Shown: positions 1 to 11,669 of the stretch, one piece after another
Position numbering within the stretch: the stretch's first letter is position 1
Layout: the number at the start of each line of letters is the position of its first letter
NCBI GenBank assembly: GCA_022749755.1
Contig: CM040453.1
Location: 14,269,368-14,333,367, forward strand
Length of the DNA: 64,000 nucleotides
Reading direction: 5' to 3'
DNA from: Azadirachta indica
Taxonomy: Eukaryota > Streptophyta > Magnoliopsida > Sapindales > Meliaceae
Notes under the pieces: generated by a model
The model's input: the letters and a program-made list of their open reading frames with translations, nothing else
Databases searched by the model: none
What the model was told of the DNA's origin: nothing
Made by a program: the position numbers and the translations under genes

Positions 1-221
1 AAGTGTGTTGTCGTTGTTTATTAGCAGTTAGTTCTAAAAGTATAAACCAAAGCATATATTCCAAAAACAAAATGCACCATGGAATCGTTAGCACATCAAA
101 CTTAGAATTGCATACTAGACAAAATTATTATTGACAACATGTCTAATCACTCCAAACAATTGAGTTCAACACGAAATGATCATCATCAATATCATACCTG
201 GCCACAATAATTGGATTCAAA

Positions 222-242
222 CATATATATATATATATATAT
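222..242. repeat. (TA)n microsatellite
   Basis: An uninterrupted TA dinucleotide run in the 3' flank of the NAC gene. A second one lies at about 350-383. The rest of 1-711 is AT-rich non-coding DNA with poly-T stretches and shows no gene. Confidence 0.9.
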
Positions 243-349
243 CTATAAGTGATCTATGAATAGAGAACAATACACATCATCATTTTCCAAGCCACATAAA
301 ATTTACAGTGTCTAAAGAGTATGAACCTGAACTGCATGCCAATTCAACC

Positions 350-383
<34 letters not shown>
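350..383. repeat. (TA)n microsatellite
   Basis: TA dinucleotide run with one short interruption, in the 3' flank of the NAC gene. Confidence 0.85.
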
Positions 384-588
384 GAATATGATTCCTTATC
401 AACTTCTTTGGTGAATTTTTTTTTTCCACCAACTTTTTGACTTTATGGAATGGTATCTTCTTTTTGATACCATGCCAAGCCCTTCAATATCCCTAATACA
501 ACATTGTCGTTTTGCAACACAAAATTAAAAATGAGAAAAGAAAATCACACAAATTTGTACAGATGTTCACCCTTAACTTGGTTGGCTC

Positions 589-608
589 GCTAGCTAGCTA
601 GCTAGCTA
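589..608. repeat. (GCTA)5 tetranucleotide repeat
   Basis: Five perfect copies of GCTA about 100 bp downstream of the NAC stop codon. The unit contains the NheI-like palindrome GCTAGC. No function inferred. Confidence 0.9.
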
Positions 609-711
609 ACTCAACTTTGGGATGCTTCTTCTCTTTACCTTTTTGATGATTTTTTTTTTTAATTTTTTTGTTTTTTGTCCTTTTTAATTTTCGGTCTGTG
701 GATTCTTTCTC

Positions 712-2117
712 TTATCCTTGAAAATGAAGATGTGGACTCAAGAGTAACTGCTGATTCAAGAATGACTGGTGTAAGAAACTGTAGTGAGGGTCAGGTTGTT
801 CGGTGCTATTAGTGAAACTGCAAGAATTGATGAATTTCTTTGATGGGTGGTGCAATATGTTCTCAGTCTCATCTATGTTTGGATGTGGGCGCTTGAGCTT
901 GTTCTCCATGGTTGGAACGGGTGAGGAGTTCAACTGAGGGAGTTTTTGAAGAAAGAAACTGCTAGTGCAACTGGTGTTGATACCATTGCTGAAGGGAGGC
1001 TGCTGGTCTAGAATCCCAGAACTGAATGGTGGAGTGGACTCGAGCCCGGTATGATTCGTTTGGTTTTCGGACAGAAAGTTACTCAGCATTGTGTAGTCCA
1101 TGGCATCCAATAAGTTGGAGAAGGAAGAAGACTTCTGAGGATGGAGACTAGTGTTGTTGCTTGGAGGAGTTTTCAGGATTGGTAAAAGGGTATCTTGAAT
1201 AAACTGATCCTCTTCTTCTTCTTGATCTTGATCACTTGGTGTTGCAGCTGATGGTGGGGATGAAACATGGGACTTTCGGTAGATCCGGCAAAGAACCCAA
1301 TCATCCAACTGAAAGAAATAACAAAAGACAAAGTCAATCACAGGAATATGAACATCTTATCCCTTGCATTCATGATTTACCGTTTTGTCCAATGCCTTCA
1401 TTCTCACGTTACATATTTATAACAAAATGGGGCCATCCAAATTTAATAAAAGATGCTGTAACATGGTCCTTACCCTCATGGAAGAGTCTTTAGGCCTCAT
1501 TGGCCTGCGGTAATTGAAATTGTTGGGGCTCTCAGCCAGGCGATATTCGTGCATAATCCAGTTAGTTTTGACTCCCTTTGGAGGCCTTCCTTTGTAAAAC
1601 ACAAGAGCTTTCTTCACACCAATGTTTTCTTGAGCTCCTCCAGCAACTGCAAATGATGAAGCCAGGATGATCTTATCTGTGCCTGTAGCCTTCCAGTACC
1701 CGGATGCGGCTGCCCTGTTCGGCCTGGCTCCATTCGGGTACTTTCGATCTCTAGGACTGAAAAAGTACCACTCTTTCTCACCAAAGGCAGCTTTGGCTGA
1801 TCAACAACAACAAAACAACAATTTACAAAACAGAATCAACAAACCAAAAGGAAGATATAATTCACTCACACATGAAACTACTTCATTAACAAAATGAATG
1901 ACAAAGATCTGAAAACAACACTAAAAGAAAAAAAAGAAAAAACACCTGGTAACTCCCATGGATCAAACTTGTAGATATCAACATCAGCAATAATGGAAAC
2001 AGGAAAAGGCGTAGATGCCACCTTCTTCCTAAGATAATGAAGGATAAGCTCCTCATCTGTTGGGTGAAACCTAAACCCTGGAGGCAGGGCCGATTCTGGA
2101 TTCTTCATGTAAACCAT
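712..2117 (-). CDS. NAC047: NAC-domain transcription factor, NAC047-like
   Basis: Plant-specific nuclear DNA-binding transcription factor. Three exons on the minus strand join in frame: 1946-2117, 1474-1796 and 712-1308, giving 363 residues. The N-terminal NAC domain spans residues 10-170 and shows all subdomains in order: [84 protein letters not shown] and [12 protein letters not shown]. Both introns sit at the usual NAC positions, after WELP and before LDDWVL. The C-terminal transactivation region is poorly conserved in the family, yet here it keeps SFSNLLDA and ends [16 protein letters not shown], which resembles Arabidopsis ANAC047 (AT3G04070), a gene of ethylene and waterlogging responses. 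Length is close to that of ANAC047. The first ATG (2117) is followed by a second at 2108; either is possible. Orthology is inferred from memory of the family and from the apyrase/SIP1 neighbours. Confidence 0.95.
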
Positions 2118-5100
2118 GATATCAAACTATAAACAATATATGCACCAACCCTATTCAGTTATAAAATAAACAAGACAATTGGATAAGAAGAGGATAAGAG
2201 AAAGAGCAGAAGTATGAGCTAAAACTCCGGTTGAAGATAGGGATAGAAGAACCAAACGAAAAGAGATAAAGAGGAAGAGAGAAAAGGATTGAAATTTTTG
2301 CGAGAGGGGGATGAAGGGCCGTTATAATGTGGTGGGAATTTGTCCTCATGTGGAAAAAGCTTAAGGATTAGGCCAAAGAAGAAAGAAGAAAGAAGGAAGA
2401 AGAAATGAGTTGCATACTTAGCTTTAGAAAAAGACCCCACAAAGCCAAAGGCGAAGCCAGAGGCAAAGGCAAAGCCAGCTGTGGCCTTAAGGCTTGATAT
2501 TATTGGTTTCTTCTTTTCACTTTGTCTTCATTATCCCACAAATAGAAAGATGGCGGCTGATCGAACAATGAGCTTCATCTTCTGACATCACCTGACTTTA
2601 GATCAAAACTTGACACGTACCCCTTCTATGTTTTGTCCTTATTATCCCTCTACGCTGTTACACTTGTGGTAGTCCTAGTCATCATGCCGTAAATATGTGT
2701 ATCTCTTGACCATTCAAAATTTTTCAATGTATCCATGTACTGATTTAAGAGTACTTATGGGCCCTCTTTACAGCCAGGCTTCATCTACCCAAGAGATAAG
2801 GTTACTATTATCGTGTACGTGTGTTATTCAAAAAAAAAAAAGTTTCGAAAGAGACCCGTTTATATTATGCTTTTCTTTTTTATCGATTAAGATCATAATT
2901 AGGGTCAAAAATAGAGAATTTAACAAGCATTTTGATACAATGTTATTGGACAGATATGTAAATAATATGATATGTTCCTCTCATTTAAGAACGTTTCGAC
3001 TTTTGAAGAGGAGAAACTTTGGATAATTGCAATTGTTTAAAGGCTTCTGGGAGTAGTGTGAAGTGTTGAATTGTTAGTGAGTGTCTTTACATGGGATGGA
3101 CCAACTTTGTTTGGAAAATGAGGTATAAAGGCAAGCAATGTTTCTAGAAGATATTAAATTATATAAGAAGTTTGATTCTAATTAAAAATCATATCAACAA
3201 CAAATAATTTTGATACTATAACGACTCAGCTTGTGGGGGAACACATATATGTATTGCAATAAATTATAGCTAAAAATTCCATACTGTTGTCTTATATTCA
3301 CTAATGGATGATTGGATGAATTATTTAGAGATAAGAATATTCTCTTGATTTCTTGGCAAAAATTATACTTGTAATTTGTGAGTAATGTGTGTGTGTCGCA
3401 AATTATTTAAAACTTAAGGCGGTTTTAAATAAGAAAGAATTTGATTCTTTATTTACACAAGAGCAAAGTGAAATTTATAATATATTTCTGGTAATGATTG
3501 GTATTATTGACTTTTATTTAACTTTAGAAGTTAAGCACCCACTTTTAATAGAATTTGCACATTATTTTAACTAATATTTGATTTGTTGTGATTTCATCTA
3601 ACAACAGCGGTGATTTCAAAGTTATAATATCTCAAAAGAAAATGTATTTTAAATTTAATAAATAAATTTGATATTTGCGGTGAATCGGTAGCTACCCATG
3701 GACTAATTGATAGAATATTTTCAATGTTTATACTTTACAAGAAAGAGGAAAATTTTGAACTTGTCAATTAAATGCTATGTCAAAATAATTCTATGACATT
3801 GATATAATTGAAGAAGATTTTAAAGTTTCTTTTACATTTTATTGTGAACTATACGACCTTTGATTTAATTTCAGTACTCTTTAGTGGGTGTGAAATTTGA
3901 AAAAGTAATATATCACAAGACTGAAATGACAAACACATTTGAGTTTTTTATTTAAATCATAAATGTTTGTATCATTTTTATTCATTTCAACAAATGTTAT
4001 AAAATAGCTAAAAAAAGAGTACTTTTAATCTCCTAGAAAGTACTTTCTAAAAGCAATTCCACCTACTCTCCTCCCCACATATTTATATATTGAGTTATTT
4101 TGTTAGCTGAAATTCAACTCCCATAATTTTCAATCAGATCATATCAAACTTATTGTGCTAATATGACCACCTAAATACTCAATCCATGTTAGCTCTATTG
4201 TAATTTTCCTCACCTAAATTAATAAATTAATAATAAATAAACATTATCATGTTGAGTTCATCAATCTATTTCTCATAATAAATTAACTTTGAAAATAACT
4301 AAGAAATTAAATGAAAAAAAAATTAAGAGTCAAAACTTGAATAGTTTTTTAAACACACGTGTGATGCAAAAGACATGAATTAGGTGCAATTTTTGTAGGC
4401 AAGTTTTGATTTAGTCATAATAACAAATACCTAACAAGTATATTCTCTAACAATAATTTCAAAGTCTTAACAGCAAAATGGCCTGATTATGTATCAAGCT
4501 TAAGTTTTGCTTAGCTAGACATGACTCCTTCATTCCAACACAAATGGGGTAATTATCTACAATAATACGTGTTCCAATCATCCTAAACCATATTGAAGTT
4601 ATAACTAGCAAGAAAATTTTATGTAGAAAACTCAATCAGAGTTTGTCAAATAAGTTTATACTTGTATGCAAATCAGATTTGTGATTACTAATCATGTGTT
4701 GAATTTTGATGTTCCTCTCCGTTAGCATTCAATCCTGGGTTCTAGGTTAGGTTACCTACTGCAGTTTGCATCCTTAATGCAAACCAGAATGATTTAATGA
4801 TTCCAAGGCAGCACCAAATGCCATATATGGTAAGAATTCCAGGTAATTAATAAACCCGAAGATAATTTCTACAACATGACAACCCGGAAAATATATAAAA
4901 TGAAATCCATAAGGCTAGGGAGACTTCCACAATTCAATGAGGCCAAAGGGGAATTGGCAATGGTGGAGGTGCCAAATTTGGAGAAGAATGAGACAAACTG
5001 GATTACAGATAGGATTGTGAAAGCAATATGCTAAAAGAATGAGTATAACCAAAAAGTTCATGATTATCCACAACTCCTTAGGCTTCAATATTTATTCTTC

Positions 5101-5208
5101 AAAGATGCTTTTGTTTGGCTCATGAGTTTAACGTTATGTTTGTTTACATGCAAAAGAATAGGATTCATACTTTGAATCTTATGTCATGTGTGATGCAAAA
5201 TAAAGTAC
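2118..5208. other. Intergenic region upstream of NAC
   Basis: NAC promoter and 5' UTR (about 2118-2500, with purine-rich and pyrimidine-rich tracts), followed by AT-rich DNA. No convincing gene, RNA gene or complete transposon was recognised. Short open frames here have no recognisable domain. A plus-strand stretch at about 4920-5034 reads as a K/E-rich peptide but has no start or context. Confidence 0.5.
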
Positions 5209-5720
5209 CTGAGAGTTCAATGGTTCTTTCCTCCGCCTCCTTTACTTTTTCAATTACTAGGTAACTTGTTCAGCTGAAACTCAAATACCCACATGTCAAT
5301 ATGCAATATTCAATCAATAAATTGTGCTGTCTTTTGATAAAAGTAGCCTATAATTTTGTCTAAGTTCTATTTTTTCTCAACTTACAGATAGATATCAAAG
5401 AAATCCTTGGTCAAGCCAATAAAAGGCGTTACCTGGTGCTGTGAGGGGATGATAAATGGTCAAAAGCATCTCTCCACTTAGTTGTGAGAACCTTGACTTT
5501 TGATCAGCCAGTAGAATTGTGCTTCGGTACCAACTATAAAGAAGAAGAAGAAATGTACATGAACACTCACATGGTTAACTTCTCATATTCAAAGCTGAAA
5601 AAATAAAAAAAAATAAAAAACAAAGCATGATTATTACCTGGACATGGCGTCAAGCAGCTTGAATTCCTGATCCAGCAAACGTGTAATTGGTTCACATCAG
5701 GTTGTTAAGGAAATCTGACC
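5209..5720 (-). pseudogene. Unidentified spliced gene or gene fragment
   Basis: Three minus-strand blocks look like real coding exons: 5638-5666 (possibly longer upstream), 5433-5533 and 5209-5256. Each has an AG acceptor and a GT donor, and the phases agree: the split codons AG|T and G|TA join to give an unbroken 59-residue frame. It contains LLDAMSSWYRSTILLADQK, then SGEMLLTIYHPLTAP, then VIEKVKEAEERTIELS. The composition is protein-like, but I do not recognise the family. Upstream of the first block the frame continues as CEPITRLLDQ and then meets TGA. Another frame reads RSDFLNNLM up to that point, so a 2-base loss in a TG run may have broken it. I found neither a start exon nor a convincing downstream exon. 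It lies 2 kb downstream of the PPR gene on the same strand. It could be a pseudogene remnant, a non-coding transcript derived from a gene, or part of a larger gene whose other exons I cannot see. Confidence 0.35.
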
Positions 5721-7721
5721 GAAGATAGGGTGATAATACAAACCAAAAAATTATTTAACCAGTCAAAGACATTGTTAGCATGTACATATATGCATTAGCT
5801 AGTTTCCAACTTCAAAAAAGTCTTGATTGTGACCCCTGTAGTTTTCCACGTGTAGTTTACCTAATCTAGAGGCTAGTGGTTATCTATTTCAAATGGTATT
5901 GCACTTGGTTTCCCATTTGAGACTCCACACTCTGAGTTAGGCCTAACAGAAACTGTTTCAACAGTCAGGTTATGGGTTGTGTTCTGTTCTCTTCACTACA
6001 AAACATTATAGACAGAAATGAGTATTTCTTACTGCTACACACTGTGGATTAATCCTGTTAGTTCTTAATGCTAAACACCGAAAAATTGTAACAATTTGAT
6101 TACTTTAATCCTGTTAGCTTAACAATTTATTTTCAGCAGTGTGTATTCTTTCATCCACTCGAGCAACAATATATTGCAGAATGCTTACTTTACTAAAACA
6201 AGAGGCACATGGGACCAAGAAGAGAGAACAAATTAAAGTGATTTAAAGAGAGCAGTAGATATGATCTTTTATTGTAAAAAAGAGTGCTGTCGCTGTGAGG
6301 ATGACAGACAGACGGATCTAAATAGCTTCACCATTATCATGCTACATGATCTAAAAACATGTTGGGTAAGCTTTTAGTTTCATAATGCATGAACCATACG
6401 AACACCAAGATAAAATGGTTGTATAATCATAAAAGGTGATCATCATCAGGCTGTGCCACATCTTGATTTCATGTAGTAGTTCATAATCATCATCACCTAG
6501 GAGATTGATCAAAACCATACATCCTTGCACAGAGCAATGCTAACCAGGGAAACAGATATCTATATTCTTTACATCGTACAGCACTAACAGCTTCTCATTT
6601 CTGCAGACATCTGTTTTCTGACTGTTACAAATCAAAGAGTGATTACATATGATGTGGTTGATTCTATATGGTTATGGTGGGTAGGGAAGCAGACTACTGT
6701 TTTATGGCAACCATTTCAGTCATTCTGGATAGAACCATCAAAATAAAAAACTCAAATATTGGCAAAAGAGAGAGACCCTTATATTCTTACCATTACTGCA
6801 TAGCAGAATTCTAAAACTACACAACCAACTGGTTTCACACCGGGGGAACAATTATTTGAGGCCCCGCAACGATCTCAACAGTTTGGAAGTAGTATCGTGT
6901 ACAAACTATTAACATCTCATAAGATTTCAGTTAAATAAAGAGCCTTATTTTCCTTAGGATCTCCATTCACTTTAAAAAAGAAAAATAGAATTATGTTCAT
7001 TTACCTTTAAATAGGCTTCTATTCATAAGTTTTAAGGTTTTTCATGCATTTGTAAAGTTTCTACACTTACACTGCATTGTTGGATTCATAGGTGCAATCC
7101 TGGGCCATCAGGAATGAATCAAGGAAATGGAGTTCAATACAGTTAACATAAAACCACTATTTTCCCAGCATGCACTAAATGTGATACAAATTATGGTACT
7201 GTCTTTACAGAAAATTGTAGCATGAAGCAACTGTGAAATGATAATACCAGTTTAGCAGCCTAACTGAGGACTTGAAAATTGAAAAGCCTAGAAACATATG
7301 AAATACTTATTTGCCATAAAATATTCTCCTTTTCTATTGCTAGCTCTAGGGCTTAGCACACCATGCTCACGCTTTACCAACTCAGTGAAAGCCCATACGC
7401 TAATTAGCCTCAGTTTCAGAATATTTGACCATCCAAAAAAAAAGTCTATATGCATATAAAAATAATTCCCCTTTATGTGACAACAACCAATTAAGTTGCA
7501 TCTTAGGCATATTTGAGTTGCAATCAAGTATTAATTCAAGAAACTACTTTTTTCCACAATTATATGTACCTACAGTAATTAATTGTAAAAAAGGCATCTT
7601 GTTTTATTGTAGATGGAATGAGTCATGCACCTGTATGGAGTTAATAGGGAAACTCATGGAGAAATGAATTTGCTATAATATACAAAATCACTTACCATGA
7701 AGGCTTAATGTTACTTAGAAC
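5721..7721. other. Intergenic DNA downstream of the PPR gene
   Basis: About 2 kb between the exon-like block and the PPR stop codon. Probably includes the PPR 3' UTR at its right end. No recognisable gene, RNA or complete repeat was found. Confidence 0.5.
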
Positions 7722-9557
7722 CTACTGCTTACAAAAAGAAAAACCACGCTCTCTTACAACTCTTTTAGTTTCATCATGTTGAAGAAACTCTCTGTCCTGA
7801 TCTGATTTCTGAGAGATCACTCTGGTATTTTTGCCTGATTCAGGTTGATTAGCTTTTAAATCTGCTATACTGCGCTCAGTAAACTGCTTGCAGGAAAACC
7901 AATCCTGAAGCATCTCATCTGTCTTAGGTTCCGGCAAAAATCGTTTCTCTTTCATCTCCATATAATATTTGTATGCTTCCTCCAACTTTCCATTCAAAAA
8001 GAGCCCATGTATAAGTGCAACATATGAGCTTCTGTCAGGACCATTCCCATTCTCACTCATCTCATTCCACACCTTAAAAACATTGTCAAATTGGTGCCAC
8101 CGAGAAAACTTTCTGATCAACATGATGTAAGTATCCTTAGTTGGCTGGCAGCCCATCTGTCTCATATTCTCCAACAGCTCAAACACTTCTTCTTTTGTTC
8201 TTAGAATACGTAAGAAGGCATGGTAAGTCCGAATTGTGGGTGAGAGACGCCGTTGCAACATCTCATTAAAGGCCTGTTGAGCCTCATCTACTTTCCAGGC
8301 TTTACAGAGAGGCTGGATCAATGAGTTGTAAGTAACAACATTTGGAGCAATACCCTTCTCTTCCATACATTTCATGAGATCAAGTGCCTGCTTCATAAGC
8401 CTGCCTTTTGCAAGAGCATGAATAACAGCATTGTAAACTTTTCTGTCTGGTTCAATCCCCTTCTTTTTCATTTGATCAAAAAGCTTGAGCACCTTATGAA
8501 GGTTATGACCTTTTGAATGGCAAGAAATGATACTCGAGAACGAAACGACATCATGTTGAATACCTCTGTTGCTCATCTCCCTCCATACTCTCTCTGCCTC
8601 TTGTGAACTGCCAATGGCATTACACCACCCATTCAGTATAATGTTAAAACTCTTGGTATTGAATGGGAACACATCCTTGTTACAAAACATCAGGTGCTCA
8701 GCATCTTGCACATTCTTGTAACGACAAAGAGCTGATAAAAGGCCTTGAAAATCCTCAATACCCACATCAAAGTTAAACCTTTTATATGCATAGAAAGCAT
8801 TTATAGCCCGTCCAACATCATGCACTGCACAATATCTTCTAATCAAGATCAAGAGACTCTGCTTATTCACAAGAGAAGGACCTCTCTCTCCACCTCTCAT
8901 CTCATCAATCAACCCCCAAGCCGTATCAAACTTCCTTACTTTCCCAAGAATGGATATCATTGAATGATATTCGCGAGTGGAATGTGCATAACCTGGCTGC
9001 TTTCCAGCCCATAAAAAGAAAGTAAATGCTGTCTCCCAATCATTTCGAACCCAAGAAAGAACCTCCTGCACCAACTCTGATGAAACCTTAATACCACATT
9101 GCTCAATCTTGTTTCTCATTTCAGAGCGCTTATGACTAAATTCCTGCAATATATCCACAAGGGTCTTAACATCTTTGATCACACCCTCATCACTTATCTT
9201 TGATTGTTTAAACCTTTTTACATCAACATCCTCTTTACAATCATCATCGTCATTAACATCAGTATCATTATCACTGTCACTAAAATCTTCTTCTGATTTA
9301 GAGACTTTTGGTGCATTTGGAGACTCAAGATTTGAAGTGGAGTACGATGAGAAGTTAAATGGTGAGCTAAAATCAGTTGTTGTATTAGAGACAATCGTTA
9401 CATTGATGGGATTTGAAGCGAGGAATGTTTTTGCATCTGTAGCAGAACTAAAAAGGGTGCGACCAAGACTTAAAACTCGCGATAAATTAGATCTTAATAC
9501 TCTGTTTCCCATCATTTCTAGGAACCCAACTAACAAAAACGGAGATAATAAAACCAA
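7722..9557 (-). CDS. Pentatricopeptide repeat protein, P class, mitochondrial
   Basis: RNA-binding helical-repeat protein expected to act in organellar RNA processing, stability or translation. A single intronless frame of 611 codons, typical of plant PPR genes. The first ATG (9557) gives a hydrophobic leader; the ATG pair at 9515/9512 (MMGNRVLRSNLSRVLSLGR) gives a better Arg/Ser-rich amphipathic mitochondrial presequence and may be the real start. Residues about 85-118 form an acidic low-complexity stretch (DSDNDTDVNDDDD). From about residue 190 to 570 there are roughly ten 35-residue PPR motifs, for example VVTYNSLIQPLCKAWKVDEA and KVYNAVIHALAKGRLMKQAL. No E, E+ or DYW extension follows, so it is P class and not an editing factor of the DYW type. 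From memory it resembles Arabidopsis At5g15010, but I could not check this. It interrupts the otherwise conserved NAC-apyrase neighbourhood. Confidence 0.93.
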   Translation of the reverse strand: MVLLSPFLLVGFLEMMGNRVLRSNLSRVLSLGRTLFSSATDAKTFLASNPINVTIVSNTTTDFSSPFNFSSYSTSNLESPNAPKVSKSEEDFSDSDNDTDVNDDDDCKEDVDVKRFKQSKISDEGVIKDVKTLVDILQEFSHKRSEMRNKIEQCGIKVSSELVQEVLSWVRNDWETAFTFFLWAGKQPGYAHSTREYHSMISILGKVRKFDTAWGLIDEMRGGERGPSLVNKQSLLILIRRYCAVHDVGRAINAFYAYKRFNFDVGIEDFQGLLSALCRYKNVQDAEHLMFCNKDVFPFNTKSFNIILNGWCNAIGSSQEAERVWREMSNRGIQHDVVSFSSIISCHSKGHNLHKVLKLFDQMKKKGIEPDRKVYNAVIHALAKGRLMKQALDLMKCMEEKGIAPNVVTYNSLIQPLCKAWKVDEAQQAFNEMLQRRLSPTIRTYHAFLRILRTKEEVFELLENMRQMGCQPTKDTYIMLIRKFSRWHQFDNVFKVWNEMSENGNGPDRSSYVALIHGLFLNGKLEEAYKYYMEMKEKRFLPEPKTDEMLQDWFSCKQFTERSIADLKANQPESGKNTRVISQKSDQDREFLQHDETKRVVRERGFSFCKQ

Positions 9558-9958
9558 CTAGATGGAACATTCAGAAGCAAGATTTTCTGAATGAAAAAGA
9601 GTAGAAACTGTTTGTGAAAAAGACTGAATGAAAGGAACAAGAATTCCCTTACGACTGACGAATAAAACCTACTGATTTAGAAGGTGGGACTGAAATGATT
9701 GAGTTGATCATTGATAGAAGAAGAGTCGTAGAGTATCAGTCGCAGTTCAAAGTAAGCTCCGCAGAGCGCGGGCGCCAAAATCTTAGTAAACTAAACAAAA
9801 GAAGTTCGAGTGTTTGTATACGCTAGTTTTATATAGTTCTTGCAGATATTTTCATGTGTATCCTTAAGGTATGGCTTAATTTTAAAAATACCCATGAATA
9901 TTGAAAATACACTATAATAATTTCTTGTTTTTCAAAATTTAGGAAAGTAGTTAGTAGG
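9558..9958. promoter_or_regulatory. 5' flank of the PPR gene
   Basis: Presumed 5' UTR and promoter of the PPR gene on the minus strand. It includes a short GC-rich patch at about 9755-9775. The left LTR of the gypsy element begins directly beyond. No specific motif is claimed. Confidence 0.4.
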
Positions 9959-10905
9959 TGTACTGCTCAGATTTTGTTTGACTAATGCATATATAGAGAA
10001 ATTAAAAAAATATAATAATAAAAATAGGAATGTTCATTGGAAATAGATTATTTGATTATAGAAGGATAAATTTATATTTTATAAGAAAAGGATTATTGGT
10101 AACAAGATTTTATTGTAAGAAAGGCAAAAGACATAGAGTTTAGGAGTTTGAATAGAATTGAGAGTCAAAATATTTCTTTTCAATTTGCTTAATCTGTGGA
10201 CAAAAGGAAAAAAAAAGGAATGAAATGAAAAAATGAATGAAAGGACAAGAAGGCATGTGGTAATGTGTTGGCCTAATAAAAAAAAAAATCAAATGTTGAA
10301 TGGTGAAAGAATAGTGACGTGGTGGGTGTTTTATATAAATCTAAGCCTTGCTTTTGCTTATTATAAAAAAAAAATTGAAATCCGAAGTTTTGAACTCAAG
10401 AGAAGAGGAGAAAGAAAGAAATAAGGTTTAGCTTGAATTTATATTTTTAGATGATTGACTTTGATTTTAAAAATTAGTAATTATATAATTTACTTATAGA
10501 AATTTAAATTGTTAGTGTATAAATATGTGTTTAAATACACACACACACACATATATATATATATAGATATACATATTTTTAGATGATTGAGTTTGGATCA
10601 TTATTCATTATCATTTGTTTATTAATATTAAAAGGTGATTGTAGGGAGGAAGAGAAATCAACAGAAATATAGAATTGTTACACGATTAGCAAGTAGATAT
10701 TTATATACATTTGGTGGATTTTGATTTTAAAATTGAAAAGTAGGGTGTTTTATTATAATTAATATTTTGATAAATATGTATAAAAATTTTGAATTATTAT
10801 GTGTTGATCCAATTAATTTTTTTTGGAATCGAATTTACATAATAATTTTCATATGAATGTTATATTTATTAATATAGTGAGAAAATTGTATTAACACGTG
10901 TTAGA
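9959..10905 (+). repeat. Left LTR of the gypsy element, 3'-truncated
   Basis: It aligns block by block with 20338-22655 of the right LTR, once the solo LTR nested in the latter is removed. Alignment ends at about 10905, after GAGAAAATTGTATTAACAC. The remaining part of the right LTR (about 22655-23435) has no counterpart here, so the left LTR and the primer-binding site have lost sequence. It includes a CA/TA microsatellite at about 10537-10565. Confidence 0.85.
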
Positions 10906-11650
10906 GACATTTGAGCCTGTTGTTACCTACACTTTATTATTTTATATGAATTTTTAATTTCAATATATTTGGCCTTGTAGTATGAAGAGGACCAAGTACG
11001 ACAAGTGGACTTGTATGAATAGGAATGAGCAGTGTGCTCTATATGGTGTTCTTGTGAAAGACTTGCGAAAGATGTATGCTAATAGGATGAGAGACAAATT
11101 AGCAAGGACTATTATACATTATTCAGATACTAATCCTAGTTCGCGTACTCTTCAAAATGTGAAGGATGAGGTATTGATGAGTCTAAAGGTTTACGGCAAG
11201 GGAGTGAATTAGAATAAACTCATGACACGATGTTTGTACTATATTAGGAGATTTCTAAATACTTATAAGAATGAAAGGCGTTGAATAAAGAAGTTAAAAG
11301 AAAGTTTAGGTGAGAAGAGTTCAACGGGTGAGACTAGTGAAAAGAAATTAGTAATACTAGATCTTTTTCCTATTAAGATGGAGGAGCCTTTTGAACCTGT
11401 TGTTATCGAAGACACTTATGCAAAGTGGTGGAAAGATAAATTAGATAATGACTAACTTTTTGTATGTATGTAGTGTTTTTGCATATATTTATATAGGATA
11501 ACTTAAGTTTTGTTATCCCTTGAGTGTCCTTTATTAGTTTTGTTGTAAAGAATTATAAACTTATATGGTCAATGTATAAGTGATTTTTGTTTTACTTGTG
11601 TTATTGGGATTTATTCATTTTACATTACTTTATTTTGATTGTTATGATCT
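10906..11650 (+). other. Unassigned segment between left LTR and gag, with a 76-codon frame
   Basis: Sequence between the truncated left LTR and the gag start. It holds an ATG frame at 10982-11212 (VKDLRKMYANRMRDKLAR among others), which matches no family I recognise, and a further basic/acidic stretch to about 11454. The phrase GAGCCTGTTGTT occurs near both ends (about 10912 and 11391, the latter as GAACCTGTTGTT). It may be a leader open frame of the element or captured sequence. Confidence 0.4.
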
Positions 11651-11669
11651 GAAATTTATTATTTCAATA

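Noticed and set aside
4920..5034. Plus-strand K/E-rich peptide ending in TAA
   Set aside because: No start, no partner exons and no known domain; the opposite strand reads equally well, so it is not supported as a gene.
9175..9561. Plus-strand open frame of 128 codons
   Set aside because: It is the antisense shadow of the PPR gene 5' end; S/L-rich text arises from the acidic stretch on the other strand.
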